This document shows positions 51,626 to 60,415 of a stretch of DNA of 64,000 bases, piece by piece. Under the pieces are notes generated by a model. The model was not told the DNA's origin. It saw only the letters and a list, made by a program, of their open reading frames with translations, and did not search any database. A program made the position numbers and the translations under genes. Every line of letters begins with the position of its first letter. The first letter of the stretch is position 1. This stretch comes from Bifidobacterium pluvialisilvae (lineage in GTDB: Bacteria > Actinomycetota > Actinomycetes > Actinomycetales > Bifidobacteriaceae), in contig NZ_JAHBBI010000003.1 in the NCBI RefSeq assembly GCF_019331695.1, positions 124,001 to 188,000 on the forward strand, in the 5' to 3' direction.

Positions 51626-52537
51626 ATGGCAAGACTCGTGAAGAACAGCGCCGGGAAGAAGGGACGTCACGGGCGTGACGATGCGCAGCCCGCGAAGAAG
51701 AAGGACAAGAACCTCAAACGCAAGAACATCGTCGGGCATGACGACGATGCGGCGCTCGCCCCGGGCCCCGGCATGGACGCCGCCGAAATCGCGCGGGAGA
51801 AGGACTCCCCGTTGGGCGGCACCTACTACCGTGGCCCGGTGGTGATGCGTGGGTCGATGATTCCGAAGGACACCACCAGCGGTAACCTGCTGCGCCGTGA
51901 CGACCGCACGGACTGGCTGCACATGGACCCGTGGCGTGTGCTGCGCATCCAGGCCGAGTTCGTCGACGGCTTCGGCGCCCTCGCCGAGGTGGGGCCCGCG
52001 GTCACGGTGTTCGGCTCGGCCCGCACCAAACGCGGCGACCCCTCCTACAAGGCGGCGAGGCGCATGGGCAAGCTGCTGGCGGAACGTGGCGTGGCCACGA
52101 TAACGGGCGGCGGCCCGGGCATCATGGAGGCCGCGAACAGGGGTGCGTCCCTGGCGGGTGGCAAATCCATCGGCCTCGGCATCGAGCTCCCTCACGAGCA
52201 GGGGCTGAACAGCTACGTCAACCTCGGCATGACGTTCCGGTACTTCTTCGTACGCAAGACCATGTTCGTCAAATATTCGTCCGGCGTCATCGTATGCCCG
52301 GGCGGGTTCGGCACCATGGACGAGATGTTCGAGGTCCTCACCCTCGTGCAGACCCACAAGGTCACCACCATGCCCATAGTGCTGTTCGACACGGACTACT
52401 GGCAGGGGCTGTTCGACTGGATCAACGGCACGCTCGCCGACCACGGCATGATTTCGCCGTTGGACCCGAACCTCGTGACGCTCACCGACGACCCGGACGA
52501 GGCAGTCGACTATGCGACGCATCTGATCGGGAACTGA
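51626..52537 (+). CDS. LOG-family protein (TIGR00730 Rossmann nucleotide hydrolase)
   Basis: 303 residues: about 100 residues rich in Lys and Asp, then a Rossmann domain with VTVFGSARTKRGDP, the GGGPGIMEAANRGA loop and the signature PGGFGTMDEMFEVLTLVQT. The PGGxGTxxE motif marks the LOG family, whose members cleave nucleoside 5'-monophosphates (cytokinin ribotides in plants, AMP in bacteria). The long N-terminal extension is common in actinobacterial homologues. AAGGAG precedes the ATG. Physiological substrate not known. Confidence 0.9.
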   Translation: MARLVKNSAGKKGRHGRDDAQPAKKKDKNLKRKNIVGHDDDAALAPGPGMDAAEIAREKDSPLGGTYYRGPVVMRGSMIPKDTTSGNLLRRDDRTDWLHMDPWRVLRIQAEFVDGFGALAEVGPAVTVFGSARTKRGDPSYKAARRMGKLLAERGVATITGGGPGIMEAANRGASLAGGKSIGLGIELPHEQGLNSYVNLGMTFRYFFVRKTMFVKYSSGVIVCPGGFGTMDEMFEVLTLVQTHKVTTMPIVLFDTDYWQGLFDWINGTLADHGMISPLDPNLVTLTDDPDEAVDYATHLIGN

Positions 52538-52542
52538 CGCGG

Positions 52543-52571
52543 GCCGGCCGCCGGCGGTGCCTGCGGCCGGC
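52543..52571. terminator. GC-rich inverted repeat between convergent genes
   Basis: Perfect 9-bp arms GCCGGCCGC and GCGGCCGGC with an 11-nt loop, touching the methyltransferase stop. No T-run, so termination is likely but not certain. Confidence 0.45.
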
Positions 52572-53269
52572 TACTGCTGCTCGGGCAGCTTAAGGCTGAG
52601 AATCATTCCCGTCCCCGTGGGAATGATGCTTGACGAGAATCGTTCGTCGGCCATGGCGTAGTCGATGAGCTGGCGCATGCGCGTCGCCTTGCCGCAACGG
52701 TCGGACGGGTTGAGCAGCCCGCCGCGCGAATCGGCGTTCTCCAATGCCAGCGCGTCGCATAGGATGAGCACGCCTCCGGTGCGCAGCAGCCGATGGGCAT
52801 GGTCGTAGGCGTCCGCATAGTTCTGTTCGTCCCCCGAGATGATGACGAGGTCGTAGTCGTCGTCGTTGAGGCGGGGGAGGAACACCTCCGCCTTGGCGTT
52901 GACCACGCGCAGCCGCACCTCGGACCGTGTCCGGGCCGTGATCTTGCGGATCGCCGTGGCGCCCTGGGCGGAGGAGTCCACTACGGTGAGCTGTCGTCCC
53001 GCCGGATCCGTCAGCCGGTCGAGCCCGGCCATGAGATGCAGCGCCTCCATGATGGCGCCGGTGCCGAGGATGATGACGGACCGGGCGTCGAGCTGTCTGG
53101 CCTCGAAGGCCAGGAAATCGGCCTGGGCCGCCGACCCTTGGCCGAATCCCATTCCGTCGGCCTGCTCGCGCAGGCCGCTGAGGTCGTCGGACTCGTTGAC
53201 GAGGGCGGCGTTCTCGATGAATTCCCATCCCTTGGCGATATTGGTGAAGTCTCTTCTGTTCATCGTCAC
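52571..53269 (-). CDS. O-methyltransferase family 3-like protein
   Basis: About 232 residues with a SAM-binding Rossmann pattern: SVIILGTGAIMEALHLMAGL, QLTVVDSSAQGATAIRKI, YDLVIISGDEQNYADAYDHA and LLRTGGVLILCDAL. This matches the catechol/caffeoyl-CoA methyltransferase-like family found widely in Actinobacteria. The GTG at 53269 overlaps the sdhB stop (GTGA) with AAGGCGG 7 nt upstream; ATG 53263 is the alternative. Coupling to sdhB is odd; the substrate is unknown. Confidence 0.8.
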   Translation of the reverse strand: MTMNRRDFTNIAKGWEFIENAALVNESDDLSGLREQADGMGFGQGSAAQADFLAFEARQLDARSVIILGTGAIMEALHLMAGLDRLTDPAGRQLTVVDSSAQGATAIRKITARTRSEVRLRVVNAKAEVFLPRLNDDDYDLVIISGDEQNYADAYDHAHRLLRTGGVLILCDALALENADSRGGLLNPSDRCGKATRMRQLIDYAMADERFSSSIIPTGTGMILSLKLPEQQ

Positions 53270-54225
53270 TTGAGCGCCGCCTTGGCCGCATCGACCTTCT
53301 GAATCGTCTGCCACAGCTCCTCGCCCACGTCGATGCCCTTCGGGCAATGCATGGAGCAGGCCCGCACGGACTGGCACGCGGCCGACCCGTCCGGTGCCAT
53401 CAACGCCGCGAGACGCTCCGCCCCGGCACCGTCACGCGAATCATTGAGGAATCGTGAGGAGAGGATCATCGCGGCCGGGCCGACGAACGCCTCGCCGCCG
53501 GCGTAGACCGGGCAGCTGCCTTCGCATACGCCGCAGGCGATGCAGTTGCTGAGCAGCTCGTACCGTTTCAGCTGGTCGGGGTTCTGCAGGTATTCGAACG
53601 CATCGACCTTGCCGTTCGGCGTGGTCTTCAGATCGCCGGATGCCTGAAGGTACGGCTTGAGACGACGAATCTGGTCCAGCATGGGATCGATGTCGGCGAT
53701 GAGGTCGCGGCGGGTGGGGAAACCGGGCAGTGCGGCCAGTTCGATGACCAGCGGGGTCCCGGGGGCCAGGGCGTCGAGGTCGATGGCGCGATCGGAGGAG
53801 TCCAGCGGCTCGCCGGTGGGACGGAACCCGTCCTCATTGGCGTATTCCGGAGCATCGGGCTTCGCCCAGTCGCGGACCTTCGCCGTGCACAGCAGCGTGG
53901 GCGTGCCATTGATGGCCACGGCATCGGACCCGCACATGCCATGCCCGCACGAATACCGGAACGCCAGGGAGGGATCCTGTTCGCGTTTGACCGCCAACAG
54001 GCAGTCGAGCACGGAATCGCTGGCGTGCGCGCTGACGACGTAATCCTGGGTCCAACGCTTGCCGCGCACGCGGTTCGACCTGGCCCCGGCGTCCGATCCG
54101 CCGAACGGCGACTTCGAGCCGAACGGGCTGCCGCCGCGACGACGCCCGGCACGTTCGGGCTTTGGGGTGAAACGGGCGATGCGCAAGGTCACCGACAGCA
54201 CACGGTCGGTCGCGGCAATGGTCAT
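53266..54225 (-). CDS. sdhB: Succinate dehydrogenase/fumarate reductase iron-sulfur subunit
   Basis: 319 residues with three cluster motifs: the [2Fe-2S] site YSCGHGMCGSDAVAIN with a later TLLC, the [4Fe-4S] site CIACGVCEGSCP and the [3Fe-4S] site CQSVRACSMHCPKGID. An unusual Arg/Gly/Ser-rich insertion (about residues 25-58) sits after the first strand. ATG 54225 has GAGGAG 10 nt upstream; a TTG at 54243 would fall on that site. It follows sdhA by 131 bp. No membrane anchor (SdhC/D) gene is present. Confidence 0.92.
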   Translation of the reverse strand: MTIAATDRVLSVTLRIARFTPKPERAGRRRGGSPFGSKSPFGGSDAGARSNRVRGKRWTQDYVVSAHASDSVLDCLLAVKREQDPSLAFRYSCGHGMCGSDAVAINGTPTLLCTAKVRDWAKPDAPEYANEDGFRPTGEPLDSSDRAIDLDALAPGTPLVIELAALPGFPTRRDLIADIDPMLDQIRRLKPYLQASGDLKTTPNGKVDAFEYLQNPDQLKRYELLSNCIACGVCEGSCPVYAGGEAFVGPAAMILSSRFLNDSRDGAGAERLAALMAPDGSAACQSVRACSMHCPKGIDVGEELWQTIQKVDAAKAALK

Positions 54226-54269
54226 TTCGTTGGTTCTCCTCAATCGTTAACTACCGACATCATAGCTTA

Positions 54270-54296
54270 CCGGCGCATCGCATCGGGATGCGCCGG
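54270..54296. repeat. Inverted repeat between sdhA and sdhB
   Basis: Perfect 10-bp arms CCGGCGCATC and GATGCGCCGG with a 7-nt loop in the 131-bp gap. No T-run on either side; it may tune the ratio of the two subunits or stabilise the sdhA message. Confidence 0.4.
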
Positions 54297-54356
54297 CGGC
54301 CTCAATCATCAAGGAGTGTTCACGAGCGGCCGGCTCCGACGGCCACCCCGCCCCCG

Positions 54357-56237
54357 TCAGTAGGCGCGCGACTTCGGCGGATAGTCGGTGATGACCACCG
54401 GCTGCCAGGAGACGGCGTGCCGTGCGTCGGTCATCGAATGGGCGAGGAAGCCCTCGTCGTCGCGTTCCGGGAAATCCCTGCGGAACAGCGCGCCGCGCGA
54501 CTCGTGGCGGGCATCCGACGCCGCAAGCATGGCCTGCGCCACCGTGAGCAGATGCCGCACTTCGAGAATCGCGGTGACCTCCTGGTTGTAGGCGGCGGTG
54601 TCGCTGTGTGCGACGAGACGGTCGCCGCGGGGCGTGAGCGTGCGTTCGATGGCGCCCAACGCCTCGGCAAGCCCGTCATGGTCGCAGCGCACGGCCGCAT
54701 GACGCTCCATGAGCGCGCCGAGGTCGGCCATGAGACGGTAGGCGTTGTCGTCCGACGCGTCGGATGCGCCGTCCCCGGCGGAATCGGAACCGGCTGGCGA
54801 CGAGGGCTTCAGCAGCGTCTCGATGATGTGGCGACGTGCATCGGCGGCATCCGCGACCGCCGGGGAGGCGTCGTCGGCTCCGTCGTCGTGGGGCTGTGCG
54901 GCTTCGATGCGCGCCGCGAGCGCCGCTCCGGCCCGCGTTCCGAAAAGGCAGGCGTCCAGCAGCGAGTTCGCGCCCAGGCGATTCGCGCCGTGCACGCTGA
55001 CGCACGAGCATTCGCCGGCCGCGTAGAGGCCTTCGATGGGGCGCCTCTCGCCATCGGCCCATTCGTAGACGTTGCCGTCGGCGTTGATGGGTATGCCGCC
55101 CATGGTGTAGTGGGCGGTCGGCTTGATGGGGATGAGGTCCTCGGCCGGATCGAGGCCCGCATACTGGCGCACCGTCTCGCACACCTCGGGAAGCCGTTCC
55201 TCGAGCACGTCGCGGCCCAGCGCCCGCAGGTCGAGCCATACGCAGTCCCGCGGCCCGTCCGGGTCCTTCGGATCGGCGACGCCACGGCCGGCGTCGACCT
55301 CGGCCATGATGGAACGGGACACCACGTCGCGGGCGGCGAGGTCGCCGTGGCCGGGAGCGTAGCGGTCCATGAAATGCTCCCCGTCGGCGTTCAGCAGCCG
55401 GCCTCCCTCGCCGCGGGCCGCCTCGGACAGCAGGATGCCGGTATGGGCCAGGCCGGTGGGGTGGAACTGCACGAACTCGATGTCCTCCAGCTGCAGCCCG
55501 GCCTCAAGGGCCAAGGCCATGCCGTCCCCAGTCAGGTCCCAGGAATTCGACGTGGTATGGAACAGGCGTCCCGCGCCGCCGGTGGCCAGCATGATGTTGC
55601 TCGCCTCGATGCCGTGCACCTTGCCGGTGTGCGTGTCCAGCACCACCAGTCCGCGGGCGTGCCCCATGCCGTCGCCGTCGCGTTCGACCACGAGGTCGCT
55701 CACATACCATTCCTCGGCGAATTCGACGCCTTCCTTGACGCACTGCTGCCACAGCGAGTGCAGGATCTGGTGACCGATGCGGTCGGCCGCGTAGGCGGTG
55801 CGGTGCACCGGTTGCCGGCCGAATTCCGCCGTATGCCCGCCGAACAGCCGTTGGGCGATGTGCCCATCCCCGGTGCGTGAGAACGCCACGCCGTCATGCT
55901 CGAGGCCGATGACCGTGGCGGGGGCGTTCTCGGCCAGTATCGCCGCCATGTCCTGATCGGCCAGCCAGTCGCTGCCCTTGATCGTGTCGTACAGGTGCCA
56001 GTGCCAGTCGTCATGCTCGACGTTGCCCAGACTGGCGGCGATGCCGCCCTCGGCGGACCCGGTGTGCGAGCGCAACGGCTGGAGCTTCGAGAGCACCAGG
56101 ATCTTGGGGCTGCGGCCTTCCTGCCGCATCCGGTCGAACGCCTTGGAGCGCAGCAGCCCCAGACTGGCGGACAGTCCCGCCGCTCCGGCGCCGACGATTA
56201 CCGCATCATAGTGTTTTTCCAACTGCTTCGGACTCAT
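54357..56237 (-). CDS. sdhA: Succinate dehydrogenase/fumarate reductase flavoprotein subunit
   Basis: 626 residues. FAD-binding start YDAVIVGAGAAGLSASLGLL, the FAD-His motif in RSHTGSAEGGIAASLGN, substrate-binding QFHPTGLAHTGILLSEAARG and GEGGRLLN, and CSCVSVHGANRLGANSLLDA near residue 410. Succinate and fumarate chemistry cannot be told apart by sequence alone; L-aspartate oxidase is less likely because of the paired SdhB. ATG 56237 gives the normal N-terminus but GAGGG lies only 1 nt before it; an ATG at about 56270 is the alternative. First gene of sdhA-sdhB-methyltransferase. Confidence 0.92.
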   Translation of the reverse strand: MSPKQLEKHYDAVIVGAGAAGLSASLGLLRSKAFDRMRQEGRSPKILVLSKLQPLRSHTGSAEGGIAASLGNVEHDDWHWHLYDTIKGSDWLADQDMAAILAENAPATVIGLEHDGVAFSRTGDGHIAQRLFGGHTAEFGRQPVHRTAYAADRIGHQILHSLWQQCVKEGVEFAEEWYVSDLVVERDGDGMGHARGLVVLDTHTGKVHGIEASNIMLATGGAGRLFHTTSNSWDLTGDGMALALEAGLQLEDIEFVQFHPTGLAHTGILLSEAARGEGGRLLNADGEHFMDRYAPGHGDLAARDVVSRSIMAEVDAGRGVADPKDPDGPRDCVWLDLRALGRDVLEERLPEVCETVRQYAGLDPAEDLIPIKPTAHYTMGGIPINADGNVYEWADGERRPIEGLYAAGECSCVSVHGANRLGANSLLDACLFGTRAGAALAARIEAAQPHDDGADDASPAVADAADARRHIIETLLKPSSPAGSDSAGDGASDASDDNAYRLMADLGALMERHAAVRCDHDGLAEALGAIERTLTPRGDRLVAHSDTAAYNQEVTAILEVRHLLTVAQAMLAASDARHESRGALFRRDFPERDDEGFLAHSMTDARHAVSWQPVVITDYPPKSRAY

Positions 56238-56321
56238 ACCCTCGATTGTCGCACAGGCCCGGACCATGGCCTTCGGGGCGGTGGGATGCGGCCGGGGCCG
56301 GCGACGCCCCATAATGGGGAT

Positions 56322-56678
56322 ATGGTCGAAGCTATGGAACAGTCGTTTTCGCAGAGGGTCTATGCCGTGGTGAGTCGGATACCGAGGGGCATGGTCGCCA
56401 CTTACGGCCAGGTTGCCGCACTCGCCGGCGCACCGCGCAGCGCCAGGTTCGTGGGGTTCGCGTTGCATGGCAATCCGGAGCCGGGGCGGATTCCCTGCCA
56501 TCGCGTGGTGTTCCGGGACGGTTCCCTTGCCCCCGGGTTCGCCTTCGGCGGTCCGGAACGGCAGCGGGCGCTGCTGGAGGGGGAGGGCGTGGCGTTCGTC
56601 CCGCCCGCCGTGGGGGCGGGCAACGCCGGGGCGGAAGGATGGCGGGTCGATCTCGGCCGCTGCCAGTGGCGGGCGTAG
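56322..56678 (+). CDS. MGMT-family DNA-binding protein with intact PCHR cysteine
   Basis: 118 residues forming only the C-terminal domain of O6-alkylguanine-DNA alkyltransferase: VSRIPRGMVATYGQVAALAG, RFVGFALHGNPEPGRIPCHR with Cys59, and GFAFGGPERQRALLEGEGV. Alkyltransferase-like proteins have Trp in place of the Cys (PWHR); here the Cys remains, so alkyl transfer is possible. CATAAT ends 6 nt before the ATG, suggesting a leaderless message (ATG 56334 is the other option). Converges with dprA. Confidence 0.85.
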   Translation: MVEAMEQSFSQRVYAVVSRIPRGMVATYGQVAALAGAPRSARFVGFALHGNPEPGRIPCHRVVFRDGSLAPGFAFGGPERQRALLEGEGVAFVPPAVGAGNAGAEGWRVDLGRCQWRA

Positions 56679-56692
56679 TCGCGGACGCCCGC

Positions 56693-58075
56693 CTACATGG
56701 CCCCGGACCGTCCGCCACGGGTCCGCGGAACCAGCGAGATGACGCCGTCGGCCCCGATGACGATGATGTCCCTGGCTTCCAGGGCGGCGAGCGTCAGCTG
56801 CAGGGTGGCCGCGTCGCAGGGCGGCGACGTCCCGTTCGTGGACAGATGGTCGAGGATCGCGTCGGGGGTCGCCGCCACATGCCGCCGCCCGCAGCTTCGG
56901 ATGGCGCTCGTCACCGCCCGCTGCAGCGGATCGGCCGGGGCGTCGGTTCTCGTGGGGTCCGCGCCGTCGTCGCGTTCGTTTCCGCCGTCGTCCCCGACGG
57001 CGTCGTGGGGCGCATGGCAGATATCGGAGACATCGGTCGCGGAGGCCAGCAATACGGCCTTGCCCTCATGCACCAGTCTGTTGCATCCGGTGTTGTAGGG
57101 CTCATCGATGTCCCCGGGGGCGGCGTAGAGCTCGCGGCTCATCTCCGCGGCCCAGGTGGCGGTGTTCAACGCGCCCGAACGGTGCCTCGCCTGTGCGACG
57201 ACCACGACCCTGCCCAACGCCGCGATGATCCGGTTGCGTAGCAGGAACCTCCGTGCCTCGGGTATGGTCCCCGGAGGCATCTCGCTGATCAGCGCGCCCC
57301 GCCGGTCGGTCATGGCCTCGAACAGGGGGAGGTTGCGGGAGGGGCCGATATGGTCGAGGCCTCCCGCGAACACCGCGACGGTGCGTCCCGCCGGGTTCGG
57401 GCCATCCTCGATGCCGGACCGCTCGTCCCATGCGGCGATGGCTCCCCAATGCGCCGCGGCGTCGGCGCCCATCGCGCCTCCCGACACCACAAGATGACCT
57501 GCGCGCGCCGCATGCAGCCCGATGCCCCTCGCCACGAACCGGCCGTAGTCGTTGGCCTCACGCGATCCCACCACGGCGACCGGGGCGTCGCAGCTGGTCA
57601 GAGCGGCCGGGTCGCCCACGCCCCAGAGGCACAGCGGGGGCGCCCAGTCCGAACGTATGGACAGGTCGGCGAGCTGGGTCGGCCAGTACGGCGAATCCGG
57701 GCCGATGATCCACTGGCGTTCGTCGTGCACGAACCACGCGGTCAGGCCCTCGCGAGATCGTGCGGGCAGCCGGCCCAGTCTTCCGCGCCATCGGTCCAGC
57801 GCCGTATGGAACCCCTCCACGGCCCTGGCGTCGGCCCTGCGGCCCCATCTGGCCAGCCCGGTGACGAACACGCGGTCGAGCTCGCGCGCCCCGCCCGGTC
57901 CGTCGTATCCGAGCCAGTCCGGCCTCTGGTGGGTCGTCTCCTCGCAGAGGAGGGCCAGAAGCCGTCTGGGCGATTCGGCGCCTTTCAGCGCAGCGAACAT
58001 GAGGGCGTCGGGCCCATCCCCGCAGTGGGTGAGCGCCGCGCGGCAGAGCGTATCCGTTTCCGGTGTCGTCGTCAT
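56693..58075 (-). CDS. dprA: DNA-processing protein DprA
   Basis: Binds incoming single-stranded DNA and loads RecA during transformation. The 460-residue product has a helical N-terminal part (about 1-130), then the Rossmann core: VAVVGSREANDYGRF, VVSGGAMGADAAAHWGAIAA, GGLDHIGPSRNLPLFEAM, GALISEMPPGTIPEARRFLLRNRIIA, and a C-terminal winged-helix-like end. GGAGG stands 4 nt before the ATG. Last gene of yraN-comM-dprA; 23 bp after comM. The frame runs further upstream through comM, but without support. Confidence 0.93.
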   Translation of the reverse strand: MTTTPETDTLCRAALTHCGDGPDALMFAALKGAESPRRLLALLCEETTHQRPDWLGYDGPGGARELDRVFVTGLARWGRRADARAVEGFHTALDRWRGRLGRLPARSREGLTAWFVHDERQWIIGPDSPYWPTQLADLSIRSDWAPPLCLWGVGDPAALTSCDAPVAVVGSREANDYGRFVARGIGLHAARAGHLVVSGGAMGADAAAHWGAIAAWDERSGIEDGPNPAGRTVAVFAGGLDHIGPSRNLPLFEAMTDRRGALISEMPPGTIPEARRFLLRNRIIAALGRVVVVAQARHRSGALNTATWAAEMSRELYAAPGDIDEPYNTGCNRLVHEGKAVLLASATDVSDICHAPHDAVGDDGGNERDDGADPTRTDAPADPLQRAVTSAIRSCGRRHVAATPDAILDHLSTNGTSPPCDAATLQLTLAALEARDIIVIGADGVISLVPRTRGGRSGAM

Positions 58076-58098
58076 CGTTCCTCCGTTCCCGTTCTCTC

Positions 58099-59631
58099 CT
58101 ACTTCAGTCTTGTCCGCAGTGCTATGCCGGCGGCGACGTCGCCCGAATCGGGACTGGTGCGTCCCGACACGTCCGCGAGCGTCCATGCCAGCCGCAGCGC
58201 ACGGTCGGCGCCACGCAGGCTGAGCTTCTGCGTCTCCAGCGCGTCGGCCACCAGCGACATGGCCTTTGCCGACGTGTTCCGACGCAGCCAGTCGCCGCTC
58301 GCCTTGGCGTTGCATGGCCATCCCTGCATCCGGTACCGTTCGGTGGCGGCGGCGCGCGCCTCGATGACGCGTCGCCGTATGACCTCGCTGGATTCGCCTG
58401 GTCCGCGTTCGCCGGCGACGAGGTTGGCCACCGGCGGCACCGTCACCTGGATGTCGATGCGGTCGAGGATCGGCCCGGAGAGGCGGTTCCAGTAGCGGGT
58501 GCGGTCCTTGACGCTGCAGACGCACCGCTCTCCCGAGCCCCATCCGAACCCGCACGGGCAGGGGTTCGCCGCCATGACGAGCTGGAACCGCGCCGGATAA
58601 TGCGTGGTGCCCTTGGAACGTGACAGCGAGACGAAGCCGGTCTCCAAAGGCTCGCGGATGGTCTGCAGCACGCGTGGCGGGAACTCGGGCGCCTCGTCCA
58701 TGAACAGCACGCCGTTATGCGCCCGCGTTATGGCCCCAGGCCGGGCGAATCCCGAGCCTCCGCCCACCAACGCCGGCACGCTGGACGTGTGGTGGGGCGC
58801 CTCGTACGGCGGCACGTCCGTGATGCCGTACGAGGGCAGGGTGCCGCACAGCGAACGGATGGAGGCCACCTCGAGCTGCTGGCGTTCGTTCATCGGCGGC
58901 ATGATGGTGGGCAGACGCGAGGCCAGCATCGTCTTGCCCGCGCCGGGCGGTCCCACCATGATGACGTTGTGGCCGCCCGCGGCCGCGACCTCCAACGCCC
59001 ATTTGACATGGTCCTGGCCGACCACCTGGTTCATGTCCGACGCGTCGCGTCCCCCGTCCGCATCGATGCCGCTTCCGGCGTCCGCGCCGATGTCGACGTC
59101 CTCGGGAAGGCGGTACCGCGTGCTGCCTCCCATATGTTCGATGAGCTCGCCGAGATGCCGCACCGGAACGACGTCGATGTCGGGAACCAGTCCCGCCTCG
59201 TCGAGGTTGCCGTGGGGGATGAACGCCCGCGTGATGCCGCGGTTGCGCGCGTGGATCAGTATCGGCAGCAGTCCGGTTATGGGCAGCACGCAGCCGTCGA
59301 GCCGCAGCTCGCCCATGACGAGGGTCTGCTCGAAGGCGTCATGGGGTATGACACCGCCGGCGCACAGCACGCTGGCGGCGACCGCCAGGTCGTGGCTCGC
59401 CCCGCTTTTGGGCAGTGACGCGGGGGAGAGGTTCACCGTCACGCGCGTCTGCGGCCACGGGAACCCGGCCGCCGAGCACGCCGACTTCACCCGTTCGCGG
59501 GCTTCGGACAGCGAGGTGTCGGGCAGGCCGATGATGGAGAAGTACGGCAGTCCGGGCGAGATGTACGCCTGCATCGTGATGGTGAAGGCCTTGAGCCCTA
59601 CAAGGCCCACCGAAAGCGCGGTCCCGATCAT
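58099..59631 (-). CDS. comM: ComM / Mg-chelatase-like AAA+ helicase
   Basis: Hexameric AAA+ protein that promotes branch migration of transformed DNA. The 510-residue product has the N-terminal Lon-like domain (GLVGLKAFTITMQAYISPGL, VNLSPASLPKSGASHDLAVAAS), the QVVGQDHVKWALEVAAAGGHN region, Walker A GPPGAGKTMLASRLP near residue 235, Walker B GVLFMDEAPEFP, and the zinc-type NPCPCGFGWGSGERCVC. ATG 59631 overlaps the yraN stop (TGATG). The frame goes on upstream but inside yraN. Confidence 0.95.
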   Translation of the reverse strand: MIGTALSVGLVGLKAFTITMQAYISPGLPYFSIIGLPDTSLSEARERVKSACSAAGFPWPQTRVTVNLSPASLPKSGASHDLAVAASVLCAGGVIPHDAFEQTLVMGELRLDGCVLPITGLLPILIHARNRGITRAFIPHGNLDEAGLVPDIDVVPVRHLGELIEHMGGSTRYRLPEDVDIGADAGSGIDADGGRDASDMNQVVGQDHVKWALEVAAAGGHNVIMVGPPGAGKTMLASRLPTIMPPMNERQQLEVASIRSLCGTLPSYGITDVPPYEAPHHTSSVPALVGGGSGFARPGAITRAHNGVLFMDEAPEFPPRVLQTIREPLETGFVSLSRSKGTTHYPARFQLVMAANPCPCGFGWGSGERCVCSVKDRTRYWNRLSGPILDRIDIQVTVPPVANLVAGERGPGESSEVIRRRVIEARAAATERYRMQGWPCNAKASGDWLRRNTSAKAMSLVADALETQKLSLRGADRALRLAWTLADVSGRTSPDSGDVAAGIALRTRLK

Positions 59632-60137
59632 CAGAACGCCCCCGGTATGTGCCTGATCTGCGGTGCCCGGCGTCCTCCGAGCACGCTGATGGCCAGGACG
59701 TCGAAACGGGTGCCGCTGCGGCGTATGGCATCGCCGTGCCGTTGGATCCATTCCATCCCGGCGTGCCGCAGTGCCTTGCGCTTGTGCTCGGTCACGGCGT
59801 CCTGCGGGGGGCCGAACATGGCGCTGCGCCGCGTCTTCACCTCGACGAATGTGAGTTGGTCGGCGCGGTTCAGCGCGATCACGTCGAGTTCGCCGTGCCG
59901 CGAGCGCCAGTTGCGGTCGAGGATGGTCCAACCCCGCTCCCGCAGCCAGAGTTCGGCATAGTCCTCGCCGAGGCGGCCGAGCTGCCGTGGCGTCAGCCCG
60001 GGCTGATGGAGCCGCCGGGTCAGCTGGTCGATCTGCTGTCGGACCCGTGCCGCAGAGGGCTCCCCGGCCATGGTGGCATGATGGTCCGCGGTCCGTCCGG
60101 CCTGCATGGTGTCTGTCATGATGTCTGTGTCTGTCAT
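59631..60137 (-). CDS. YraN family (UPF0102) nuclease-like protein
   Basis: 168 residues with a restriction-endonuclease-like core: GRLGEDYAELWLRERGWTIL, then GELDVIALNRADQLTFVEVK with the E-x-D / E-x-K metal residues, and AVTEHKRKALRHAGMEWI. The first 45 residues are variable. First gene of the yraN-comM-dprA operon, so it is likely a DNA-processing factor in transformation or repair. Five GTGGACGG-type boxes lie upstream; the nearest is 49 nt before the ATG. Confidence 0.9.
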   Translation of the reverse strand: MTDTDIMTDTMQAGRTADHHATMAGEPSAARVRQQIDQLTRRLHQPGLTPRQLGRLGEDYAELWLRERGWTILDRNWRSRHGELDVIALNRADQLTFVEVKTRRSAMFGPPQDAVTEHKRKALRHAGMEWIQRHGDAIRRSGTRFDVLAISVLGGRRAPQIRHIPGAF

Positions 60138-60186
60138 GGTCCCACTTCAGCATGGAACGGCCGCCGGCGGGCGCCCGCACCGGACA

Positions 60187-60285
60187 AGTGGACGGATGGA
60201 CCACCCCCGGACGCCGAATGTGGACGATTCCCGGCCTCCGCCGGCCATGTGGACGGATTCGGGCGCCGTCCACATGCCGTCCACG
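60187..60285. promoter_or_regulatory. Cluster of five GTGGACG(G/A) boxes upstream of yraN
   Basis: AGTGGACGG (60187), TGTGGACGA (60219) and TGTGGACGG (60248) on the plus strand; CCGTCCACA (60266) and CCGTCCACG (60277) on the other orientation. CATGTGGACGG-N9-CCGTCCACATG (60246-60276) is a perfect 11-bp inverted repeat. Relative to yraN, the first two boxes have the orientation, 32-bp spacing and 49-nt distance seen for comEA. The divergent metY starts 213 bp to the right. Confidence 0.7.
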
Positions 60286-60394
60286 CGCCGTCGTCGGCGT
60301 GTCGCGGAAAACCGCCCGGAAAAAGCGGCGGTCCGTCTCCGCGGCAAACCATTGCGGAACATGCGACTGGGAAAAGGCTATAACCAACCCTGAT

Positions 60395-60415
60395 AGCCAA
60401 AAGCCCGTTTTGGCT
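60395..60415. promoter_or_regulatory. Palindrome at the metY promoter
   Basis: Perfect 8-bp arms AGCCAAAA and TTTTGGCT around GCCCG, ending on the first base of the TTGAAA hexamer. GGCTAT and ATAGCC just before it form an overlapping, competing stem. Likely an operator for sulfur or methionine control. Confidence 0.55.
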
